From: Rhodothermales bacterium
GTDB taxonomy: Bacteria > Bacteroidota > Rhodothermia > Rhodothermales > Bin80
Assembly (NCBI GenBank): GCA_951812585.1
Contig: OX638318.1
Location: 1,689,058-1,753,057, forward strand
Reading direction: 5' to 3'
Length of the DNA stretch: 64,000 nucleotides
Part shown: positions 57,501 to 64,000 of the stretch, piece by piece
Layout: each line of letters starts with the position of its first letter
Numbering within the stretch: the first letter of the stretch is position 1
Notes under the pieces: model-generated
Databases searched by the model: none
What the model saw: only the letters and a program-made list of their open reading frames with translations
What the model was told of the DNA's origin: nothing
Made by a program: the position numbers and the translations under genes

Positions 57501-57689
57501 ATGACAAAAGATGACCGGCAGAAGCGCAAGCGTAAGCGCTTGCAGGACACGTGCGACAACACGCCAGCGGCGAATCCGCGCTACGGCGGGCTAACGATAC
57601 TGGAAGCTACACGGCAGTTTTTGAAGGACGGGAGGCCGGAGGCATCGAAGGCCAAGCTCGCCGCCCAGGATGAAGTAAGCTTCAGTTAA
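57501..57689 (+). CDS. Small passenger protein of the IS1595 element, copy C
   Basis: 62 residues starting MTKDDRQKRKRKRLQDTCDN, again open throughout, with conservative Lys/Arg changes relative to copies A and B. The stop is in the right inverted repeat. Persistence of this frame in all three copies is notable given the damage to each transposase. Confidence 0.55.
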   Translation: MTKDDRQKRKRKRLQDTCDNTPAANPRYGGLTILEATRQFLKDGRPEASKAKLAAQDEVSFS

Positions 57690-57702
57690 CTATGTAATCG
57701 CC

Positions 57703-58396
57703 AAAGAAAACGCTCGGCGGCATCAGGTGCGTGCCCTCATCGCGTTCTGCAGACGATGGCACGCATCCTCCAGCCTATTGACTCGAGTCGGGAGCCCGCT
57801 TTCCTCTTCTTGACCAGTGTCGCTGAGGCCCTGCCGCTGGCAATCGCGCTGGCTGCAGCAGACGCGGTGCTGACCTGTGCCGATGCGGCTCATCTGCCCA
57901 GCATGTACCAAGAGACTGTAGACAAGTAGCCGCGCAAGGCGCGAGTAGGAAGCTGCCGAGTGCGTTTGCGTGCATTGGTGAACAATCGGGCTCGGGCTCA
58001 GCCTGCCAGCACAGATCAGTAATCCATGCGACTTTAGAATAGCTCGTATTCGGACACGGCGGAGATGAATGCAACGCCACGGCGACCCAGGATGTAGGTG
58101 GCATTGCGGGTCCCTGTGAGCGGATATCCGTAGCCGTGGACAGCCTCGCACAGGTAGAGCTCATGTATCGAAGAACGGAGAAGCGGTAGAGAGTAAGGGT
58201 TTTCCGTCCAATCCACTACTGGCTCTATCCTACAAACAGCCATGCATTGCGGCACCGGATAATAGCCTTAAGGCGGCAACTTTTCTGTTAGTTCGTCATC
58301 TAGTCTCTAAAGGAAGACGCAACCGGGCACGGCTATCCTGTGGCTGTGTCCGAAGTCCTCCGCGGCTAATGCCTAACCAATCTGAATTGTAGCATT
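57703..58396. other. Intergenic region with uncertain small frames
   Basis: About 690 bases. Two frames look slightly protein-like: plus 57756-57929 (57 codons, hydrophobic ALPLAIALAAADAVLTCADA) and minus 58034-58255 (73 codons, ending GRRGVAFISAVSEYELF). Neither has a ribosome site or recognisable family, so I do not call genes. The stretch right of the IS may hold relics of a disrupted gene. Confidence 0.3.
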
Positions 58397-59242
58397 ATGA
58401 CTCTACGGAAGGATTCCGAGCTCTCCGACGCCTCGAAGGCAAATACCCGTCCCTACTACTTGCTATCGATCGCCACCATTCTAGTCTGCATTCTGGCAGT
58501 CAAAGCAGGGTGTGATAGCTTGGGAGGCTCTGATGTATTGGGAGGCTCTGATGTAAACGAGCCGCCTCAGCCTGTCGGCGGCCTTAACGCGGTGGCAAGC
58601 GAGATCAAGTATCCTGACATCGCCAGGAAGGCTGGCGTTGAAGGCAAGGTATTCGTGACCTTTGTTGTTGACGAGCAGGGCAACGTGTCCGATGCCAGCG
58701 TATCACGTGGGCTCGGAGCAGGCCTTGACGAAGAAGCCCTGCGGGTGGTGGAACAGGCCAAGTTCTTGGCCGGCCGGAAGGATGGAAAAGCAGTCAAGGT
58801 CCGGATGACTCTCCCGATTCGGTTCGAACTCGGCGGGTCGAGCAAGCAAGCAGTTCCGATTCGGTTCGAGCTCGGCGGGTCGAGCGAGCGAGCGAGCGAG
58901 CAAGCAGTTGCGTCGGACGGTGACGTTTTAAACGCAGGCCCGCCGGTGTTTCTCGACGTAGAATCGCAGCCTGAATTAATCGGTGGCTTAAGGGCACTGC
59001 AAGACAAGATCAATTACCCGAGCATTGCAAGAAAGGCTGGCATTGAAGGGGAGGTATTGGTCTCATTCGTCGTGGATGAGCAAGGCAATGTCGAGAGCCC
59101 TGAGGTCGAGCGCGGCATTGGCGCTGGGTGTGACGAGGAAGCCCTGCGTGTGGTACGGTTGGCTAAATTCGTTCCTGAGCAACAAGAAGGTGAGCCGGCC
59201 AGAGCTCGTGTAGTAATTCCGATCCAATTCAAGCTCGATTAG
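58397..59242 (+). CDS. TonB-like protein with two tandem TonB C-terminal domains
   Basis: 281 residues: one N-terminal membrane helix (about residues 21-38), a doubled LGGSDV hexapeptide, then two copies of a TonB_C domain: IKYPDIARKAGVEGKVFVTF...RFELGG and INYPSIARKAGIEGEVLVSF...IQFKL. Energy transducers normally have one such domain, which contacts outer-membrane receptors. ExbB/ExbD are not nearby. Between the domains the peptide PIRFELGGSS is repeated, followed by five GAGC tetranucleotide units (58882-58901). A role in receptor energising or as an envelope-spanning structural protein is inferred. Confidence 0.75.
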   Translation: MTLRKDSELSDASKANTRPYYLLSIATILVCILAVKAGCDSLGGSDVLGGSDVNEPPQPVGGLNAVASEIKYPDIARKAGVEGKVFVTFVVDEQGNVSDASVSRGLGAGLDEEALRVVEQAKFLAGRKDGKAVKVRMTLPIRFELGGSSKQAVPIRFELGGSSERASEQAVASDGDVLNAGPPVFLDVESQPELIGGLRALQDKINYPSIARKAGIEGEVLVSFVVDEQGNVESPEVERGIGAGCDEEALRVVRLAKFVPEQQEGEPARARVVIPIQFKLD

Positions 59243-59737
59243 CGCTGGCGCCGCGTCGTGGCAAAGGGGTGGACGGCCCTCTTCGTTTCGGGCAGAAGAC
59301 GGTGCGCATCACCTTGAGTGTGCGCACCGTCTCAGGCTAGAAACCCCTCCGCTGTCGCTTGATGCATATTATTGTCGCGACCCTGCCATTGGAGCTAGTG
59401 GCACGGGGAGCACTGGCCTGATGATGACTGGCAACGCAGTGGTACAGTTGCCGAGCGTGCATACGGCGGCAGTTAGCAGATAGCCGCTTAAGACCTGGAG
59501 TTGAGAACAGCCTGGGACGTTGACATGCTGCCCAGGCCAGTCGGTGGCGCGCCCCAACACACAGGTAGAAAAGATCAGATAGCCGTGTCGCTGCTAAGCG
59601 GCCCGCTTTAAAGCCAAGGTGAGAATGTCAGCTTCATTGCCGACGCAGCCATGGGAAGCTTTGGACATTCCTGCAAACGCAAACCTTCGAGCAGCTAAAG
59701 CCTATCACCTCGCCAGGTAGGATCTGGGCCATCACGG
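59243..59737. other. Convergent intergenic region with hairpin and dgcA-tail repeat
   Basis: About 495 bases without a gene between the TonB-like gene and the convergent dgcA. It holds a strong inverted repeat at 59297-59332 and, from about 59699, the sequence that is duplicated at 38.6 kb. The middle shows nothing recognisable. Confidence 0.45.
59297..59332 (+). terminator. Strong hairpin, possible terminator after the TonB-like gene
   Basis: AGACGGTGCGCA (59297-59308) pairs perfectly with TGCGCACCGTCT (59321-59332) around a 12-base loop, about 55 bases after the stop. No T-run follows, so it may act as a Rho-assisted or bidirectional terminator, or protect the transcript end. Confidence 0.55.
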
Positions 59738-60799
59738 TCAGATCATAGTCACGCCCAAGCCCGGTTTGTTGAGCAGCTCCAGGCGGCCATCACGCAGGCA
59801 GAATCCACCCGTAGCCACGTCGCGGGACAGATCAAAGCTGCCATCGAGGTCCAGGTAGCGCGTCGCAGGAGAGGCGTACGCGGCGTGGAGCGCCGCGGCG
59901 ATGCTGATGACACTCTCGTCCATGCATCCCCACATGCAGTGCAGGTTGGCCCATGCGGCCATGTCAGCGATAGCCAAGCCGCTGGTGATGCCGCCGCACT
60001 TCATCAGCTTGATGTTGTAGATGCCAAATGGCGACGCATGCGCCAGTGCAAGCGCATCGGATTCGTCGTGGAGACTCTCGTCGGCGGCCATTAGGGGCGC
60101 GCACTCATCGGGCAAAGAGCGCATCTGATCAACGGCCCCAGCGGGCAGTGGCTGTTCAATAAACTCAAGGCCGAGCGCCTCCGCCTGCGCATGCAGTGCC
60201 TGCGCCTCCGCAGAAGTATATCCCTGATTGGCATCCACGCGGATGCGTATCTGCGGCCCATGCTGACGGCGGAGCGCGCGCAGGCGCGCGAGGTCCTGCG
60301 CAAAGTCGTGCCCAAGTTTGATCTTGAGCACCCGGAATCCGCGCCCCACACATTCGTCCGCTTCCGCTAACGTTTCGTCCACAGGCAGGATACCGATTGT
60401 GATGGAGGTTGCGAGTCCGCTGCGCCGCCGACCCAAAAGGTCCACAACCGGCACGCCTGCACGCTGGGCCACCAGGTCATACAGTGCCATATCCAAAGCA
60501 GCTCGCGCCGCCGGCGTGCGCGGCATATGGTGGCGCAGCGCCCGCACGAGGGCGGGCAGATGCCGGGGATCCTTGCCGGTCAGCAGGTCGTGACCCATAT
60601 CGGAAAGCGCCTGTGCGCACGCTTCCGACGACTCTCCCGTGATATCGGTAGGCGCGGCAGCGCCTAGCCCGACGAGCCTGGAGGAAGTCACCAGCTGCAC
60701 AAAGTGGAGCGTGACGCGGTCTACACGCTTGAAGGCAATCTCGTAGGGACGCGCCAGCGGCAGCTCCTGAGCAAATGTCTCTGCGCGAACGATTTTCAC
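59738..60799 (-). CDS. dgcA: N-acetyl-D-glutamate racemase / dipeptide epimerase-like enolase-superfamily enzyme
   Basis: 353 residues with enolase-superfamily catalytic residues: KIKL (Lys159, Lys161), Asp189 in VDANQGY, Glu215 in EQPLP, Asp240 in ADES and Lys264/Lys267 in NIKLMKCGG. This fold is known as L-Ala-D/L-Glu epimerase. Next to a DUF1611 protein it forms the DgcN-DgcA pair, in which DgcA racemises N-acetyl-D-glutamate. The start is GTG at 60799, overlapping the dgcN stop (GTGA). The last 18 codons and 3' flank are duplicated at 38.6 kb. Muropeptide recycling (L-Ala-D-Glu) is an alternative role. Confidence 0.8.
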   Translation of the reverse strand: MKIVRAETFAQELPLARPYEIAFKRVDRVTLHFVQLVTSSRLVGLGAAAPTDITGESSEACAQALSDMGHDLLTGKDPRHLPALVRALRHHMPRTPAARAALDMALYDLVAQRAGVPVVDLLGRRRSGLATSITIGILPVDETLAEADECVGRGFRVLKIKLGHDFAQDLARLRALRRQHGPQIRIRVDANQGYTSAEAQALHAQAEALGLEFIEQPLPAGAVDQMRSLPDECAPLMAADESLHDESDALALAHASPFGIYNIKLMKCGGITSGLAIADMAAWANLHCMWGCMDESVISIAAALHAAYASPATRYLDLDGSFDLSRDVATGGFCLRDGRLELLNKPGLGVTMI

Positions 60800-61848
60800 A
60801 GGTTCTCCTGGATGATCTCTACGATGGGGGCCACACCCTCCTCCAGTGGCAGCACCACCGGAAGTCCGAGGTGGTCTGCAAGCCCTTCTTTTTCTGCCAG
60901 CGCCTCCGCGCGCGACATGCCCCGCGTGAACAGCGTTACGGCCCAGACCGGGGCTCCCAGTAGGCGGACGAGCGCGATCTCCTCATTTAGAGGCGGCAGC
61001 ACGCAGCCGCGCTCCTCGAAGTCCTCAAAGTAGAGGCGCCGCGGTGCATGCTGCATGATGACGCCATGGGCCGCCCCGGAAAGCACCAACTCCGATCCTG
61101 CTGGCCCGGCCGGATTGCGCAGGCCCGACTGTCCTTCCATCAAAATGACATCGGGGGCGGTCTCTGCATAGCACCGCAGGATTGCCCCCTCCAATTCGCC
61201 GGACACGAAGTCGTTCAGCGTCGCGTCAAAGATGAAGCCATGCTTAAGGCCCTGAAGCCAGCCTGTCTGACCCGTATAGATCATCTCGGCACGTATGTCC
61301 CGGGCGCGGCACGCCTCGCGCAGCATCATGCAGGTGGTGCGCTTACCGATGGCGCAGTCCGTGCCCAGCACGGCGACGCGGCAGATCGGCAGCAGCAGCA
61401 CGTCGCCGGACCAGAACCGCAAGGCAGCCGCAGGCCGCGGCTTGCGAATGTCAACGATGCGTGCGCTGTGCGCCGCCGCGATGGTTGCCAGCTGCATATC
61501 CTCGCTGAGAAGGTAGTGGAGCCCGTTGACGAGCGTCAACCCAGCGCGGGCCGCTGTCTCCAAGTCCTTGCGCAGGGCGTCCGGCAAGTGGCCGCCAACG
61601 GTTGCAACGCCCACAATGCAGTGTGTAATAGGCTCCAGACTATCGCGCAGCGCATGGGCCACGCTGTCGTAAAACGGGATCCCTCTCCGCCTGCCATCCA
61701 GCACCATACCGGCATCCTGTCCGACGTATGACGAATCAATGACGCCGGCTAGCGGGAAGCGGCTGGGGCCCCGGATCAATCCATGGGTGGTCTTGGCAAA
61801 GACGGTATCAAAGAGGCCGTTGGTGAGCGCCAGAGCTCGCTCTGCCAT
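60796..61848 (-). CDS. dgcN: DUF1611 protein, D-glutamate N-acetyltransferase-like
   Basis: 350 residues with an N-terminal Rossmann-like domain (PLAGVIDSSYVGQDAG) and a C-terminal P-loop domain (GTDCAIGKRTT, 162-172; MEGQSGLRNPAG). This is the DUF1611 family, of which DgcN N-acetylates D-glutamate in marine proteobacteria and haloarchaea, followed by racemisation by DgcA and deacetylation to L-Glu. The coupling to a dgcA-like gene by a GTGA overlap supports that role here. The expected third enzyme, a deacetylase, is not in the window. Confidence 0.75.
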   Translation of the reverse strand: MAERALALTNGLFDTVFAKTTHGLIRGPSRFPLAGVIDSSYVGQDAGMVLDGRRRGIPFYDSVAHALRDSLEPITHCIVGVATVGGHLPDALRKDLETAARAGLTLVNGLHYLLSEDMQLATIAAAHSARIVDIRKPRPAAALRFWSGDVLLLPICRVAVLGTDCAIGKRTTCMMLREACRARDIRAEMIYTGQTGWLQGLKHGFIFDATLNDFVSGELEGAILRCYAETAPDVILMEGQSGLRNPAGPAGSELVLSGAAHGVIMQHAPRRLYFEDFEERGCVLPPLNEEIALVRLLGAPVWAVTLFTRGMSRAEALAEKEGLADHLGLPVVLPLEEGVAPIVEIIQENL

Positions 61849-61991
61849 GGGTCAGCGCATGTAGTGGCAGGGCAGAAGATACCAACTACGAACGCGTTCG
61901 CGTATTGGCGGCAGTATTCGCGGATTCTTACCCGCACCGTTTCTCCGGGTACAGGATATTTCCGCCGGCTCCCGGACCATCCTGTAGATCG
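61849..61991. promoter_or_regulatory. Divergent promoter region with CGAACGCGTTCG palindrome
   Basis: 143 bases between divergent dgcN and the glucan phosphorylase gene. A perfect 12-bp palindrome CGAACGCGTTCG at 61889-61900 lies about 40 bases from the dgcN start and is a plausible operator. No clear TANNTTTG box was found for either gene. Confidence 0.35.
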
Positions 61992-64000
61992 ATGAAGCCT
62001 CGCGCACTTTGCACCTTTACGGCCATCCCCTCCCTGCCGCCAGCGCTGGAGCGCCTGCGTGCGCTCGCCTATAATGTGCGATGGGCCTGGCACGCAGACA
62101 CCCTGGACCTTTTTCGCCGCCTGGGCGACAGCCATTGGAGCGCTGCAGGCAACAACCCGGTCAAATTACTTGGAATTATTCCCCAATCGCGCCTGCAGGA
62201 GGCCGCCGAGGATGAAGGGTTTCTGGCGCACCTGGCGCAAGTGTGCGCAGACTACGATACCTACATGCGTGCGGAGTCTACGTGGTGCAAGCGCCATCAC
62301 GGGGCGGTCCCTGTCCCGCTGGCAGCCTACTTTTCTGCAGAGTTCGGCATTACCGAATGCCTGCCCATCTTTGCCGGGGGGTTGGGGGTACTGGCAGGAG
62401 ATCACCTCAAGAGTGCCAGTGATCTGGGCGTCCCGCTCGTAGGCATGGGGCTGCTGTATCAGCAGGGATACTTTCGGCAGCGTCTTGGCAAGAACGGGTG
62501 GCAGCACGAAATCTACGAAGCCAACGATCCGGGCGTTTTGCCGATCAATCCCGCATGCGATGCGCATGGCAAGCCGGTGGTGGTCTCCGTTTCGCTTTCA
62601 GGACACCGGGTGCATGCCAGGGTGTGGCAGCTGCAGGTGGGCCGCGTGCCGCTGTACCTCCTGGATACCAACTTTGCGGCCAACACGCGGATCGAAGATC
62701 GCAACCTTACCGACTATCTGTACGGCGGCGACAACGAGCTGCGCATCCGCCAGGAAGTGATGCTCGGCATTGGAGGATATCGCGCCCTGAAGGCGCTGGG
62801 CCTCTCGCCCCGCGTGTACCACATCAATGAGGGTCACTCGGCGTTTTTGACGCTGGAGCACATTCACGATTTCATGCAGACGGCGCATCTCAGTTTTGCA
62901 GAGGCCAGCATTGCTGCCTCGGCGAGCACGGTCTTTACGACGCACACGCCGGTCGAAGCGGGCCACGACCGGTTTCCAGCGGAGCTGATGGACCGTTACC
63001 TGACCCAATACGCGGAGCGCGCACTGGGGCTGTCGCGGAAGGCGTTTCTGGCGCTGGGTAGGCAGAACCCTGATGACGAACGCGAGCTGTTCGGCATGAC
63101 CAAGCTTGCCCTGCGCATGAGCGCTGCCAGCAACGGCGTTGCGCGATTGCATGGCGAGATCAGCCGCAAGATGTGGCAGCGACAGTGGCCGTCGGTACCC
63201 AAGGACGAAGTGCCGATAGGCCATATCACCAACGGCATGCATGCCTCATCGTGGTGCGCAGAGCCGTTGAAGCGGCTCTTAGGTCGATATCTGGGACCTC
63301 GCTGGCATGAAGGATCAGCCGGCGACGCCATGTGGGCGCGCGTACATCAGATTCCAGATTCGATGCTGTGGCGCACACACGTAAACCGGCGCGAGCGGCT
63401 GATCACCGTCGCGCGCCAGTGTGTTCGGCGTCAGCTGGCGCGCACAGGCGCATCGCAATCACAGCTGGAGGCGGCGGCCCAATGCCTCGATCCCAATGCG
63501 CTCACCATCGGGTTTGCGCGGCGGTTCGCCACCTACAAGCGTGCTACACTCCTGTTGAAGGATCCCGCGCGCCTTGCAAGAATCCTTGGAAGACCTGAGC
63601 GTCCGGTCCAAGTGATCTTTGCAGGCAAAGCCCACCCGCGCGACGAGCCTGGCAAGCGTCTGATCCAGGAGATTGTGGCACTTTCGCGCACCGCACCTTT
63701 TAGCGGCCGGATCGTGTTTCTCGAAGACTACGACATGAACCTGGCGCGCTACCTGGTGCAGGGTGCAGATCTGTGGCTCAATACGCCTCGCCGTCCGCGC
63801 GAAGCGAGCGGCACCAGCGGCATGAAGGCCGCCGCCAATGGGGTGCTCAACCTTAGCATTCTGGATGGCTGGTGGGACGAAGCCTATGATCCGGCGCTGG
63901 GTTGGGCGATAGGAACACGTACACCCTACAATGACCACGACTACCAGGACGCGCGGGAATCATCGATCCTGTACGATATCCTGGAGCAGGAGGTGGTGCC
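61992..64000 (+). CDS. Alpha-glucan phosphorylase (partial, runs off the window)
   Basis: Degrades glycogen or maltodextrin to glucose 1-phosphate with pyridoxal phosphate. The frame from ATG at 61992 is open to the window end (669 codons). It starts with a DUF3417-type N-terminal segment (ALERLRALAYNVRWAWHADT), then PLAAYFSAEFGITECLPIFAGGLGVLAGDHLKSASDLGVPLVG, YHINEGHSAFL, FTTHTPVEAGHDRF, IGFARRFATYKRATLLL and RRPREASGTSGMKAAANGVLNLSILDGWWDE. These define the Thermotoga/archaeal-type phosphorylases rather than E. coli GlgP. The C terminus, beyond the PLP-phosphate region, is outside the window. Confidence 0.93.
   Translation, partial: MKPRALCTFTAIPSLPPALERLRALAYNVRWAWHADTLDLFRRLGDSHWSAAGNNPVKLLGIIPQSRLQEAAEDEGFLAHLAQVCADYDTYMRAESTWCKRHHGAVPVPLAAYFSAEFGITECLPIFAGGLGVLAGDHLKSASDLGVPLVGMGLLYQQGYFRQRLGKNGWQHEIYEANDPGVLPINPACDAHGKPVVVSVSLSGHRVHARVWQLQVGRVPLYLLDTNFAANTRIEDRNLTDYLYGGDNELRIRQEVMLGIGGYRALKALGLSPRVYHINEGHSAFLTLEHIHDFMQTAHLSFAEASIAASASTVFTTHTPVEAGHDRFPAELMDRYLTQYAERALGLSRKAFLALGRQNPDDERELFGMTKLALRMSAASNGVARLHGEISRKMWQRQWPSVPKDEVPIGHITNGMHASSWCAEPLKRLLGRYLGPRWHEGSAGDAMWARVHQIPDSMLWRTHVNRRERLITVARQCVRRQLARTGASQSQLEAAAQCLDPNALTIGFARRFATYKRATLLLKDPARLARILGRPERPVQVIFAGKAHPRDEPGKRLIQEIVALSRTAPFSGRIVFLEDYDMNLARYLVQGADLWLNTPRRPREASGTSGMKAAANGVLNLSILDGWWDEAYDPALGWAIGTRTPYNDHDYQDARESSILYDILEQEVV

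Larger units (their letters stand above)
56440..57702 (+). mobile_element. IS1595-family element, copy C
   Basis: About 1263 bases, nearly identical to copy A, in the same orientation. The left end is diverged (GATGATTATATAGAGAACTG), while the right end is close to copy B. The 8-base flanks (AAAACAAT and AAAGAAAA) do not form a clear target duplication. It carries a broken transposase and an intact passenger ORF. Confidence 0.78.

Noticed and set aside
57756-57929. 57-codon hydrophobic plus-strand frame, vaguely PIN-domain-like
   Set aside because: No start signal and the likeness is limited to a short Ala-rich stretch.

Overview
The window looks like chromosomal DNA of a Rhodothermia-type bacterium (Rhodothermota, the Salinibacter/Rhodothermus side of the Bacteroidetes group). 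This rests on protein resemblance: MraZ, PyrG, GyrB and FtsZ type, a 'choice-of-anchor B' secreted protein, and TANNTTTG-type promoter elements. No rRNA is present to confirm it. GC content is high, and starts other than ATG are common (GTG for hflX and dgcA, TTG for pyrG).

Region 1 (1-6.9 kb, plus strand) carries the end of a membrane protein, hflX, gyrB, a polyprenyl-phosphate-type glycosyltransferase, a SAM methyltransferase and pyrG. A decayed lexA-like gene (6892-7529, minus) follows. Region 2 (7.7-22.8 kb, plus) is a compact division and cell-wall (dcw) cluster: MraZ operator and promoter, mraZ, rsmH, ftsL, ftsI with one PASTA domain, murE, mraY, murD, ftsW, murG, murC, ftsQ, ftsA, ftsZ. 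Most junctions overlap by 1-4 bases (ATGA or TAATG). murF, murB and ddl are absent here. rpsT and a PKD-OmpA outer-membrane protein follow.

Region 3 (24.9-38.6 kb) is metabolic. It holds a divergent histidine-utilization locus (hutF opposite hutIHU, the formimidoylglutamate deiminase branch), queG convergent with lysS, a decayed nuclease-like gene beside a tRNA-like relic, a lipoprotein peptidyl-prolyl isomerase with a small partner gene, and a large secreted beta-propeller / choice-of-anchor B protein.

Region 4 (38.6-43.4 kb) is mobile. Two IS1595-family copies in direct orientation flank a PadR regulator and a DUF2306 membrane protein. The outer flanks carry nearly matching 8-bp sequences and rejoin a small interrupted reading frame, so this looks like a composite transposon. 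A third copy lies at 56.4-57.7 kb. All three transposases are broken, yet a 62-residue passenger ORF is intact in each.

Region 5 (43.5-53.8 kb, minus strand), between IS copies, is the most unusual part. It runs GNAT, then (behind a promoter overlapped by a palindrome) an OleC-like acyl-adenylate/beta-lactone synthetase, class I HMG-CoA reductase, UbiA-family prenyltransferase, an ATP-grasp/phosphohistidine phosphotransferase of the rifampin-phosphotransferase type, a BtaA-like DUF3419 aminocarboxypropyl transferase, and a CTP-dependent prenol-kinase-like membrane protein. The last six genes are translationally coupled by short overlaps. I infer an isoprenoid/polar-lipid pathway that I cannot match to a described one.

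Region 6 (54.3-64 kb) has a thioredoxin-fold secreted protein with a modified active site, a TonB-like protein with two C-terminal domains, a dgcN-dgcA pair for D-glutamate breakdown, and the 5' part of an alpha-glucan phosphorylase that runs off the window. The tail of dgcA is duplicated at 38.6 kb, where it caps a truncated DUF1080 gene.
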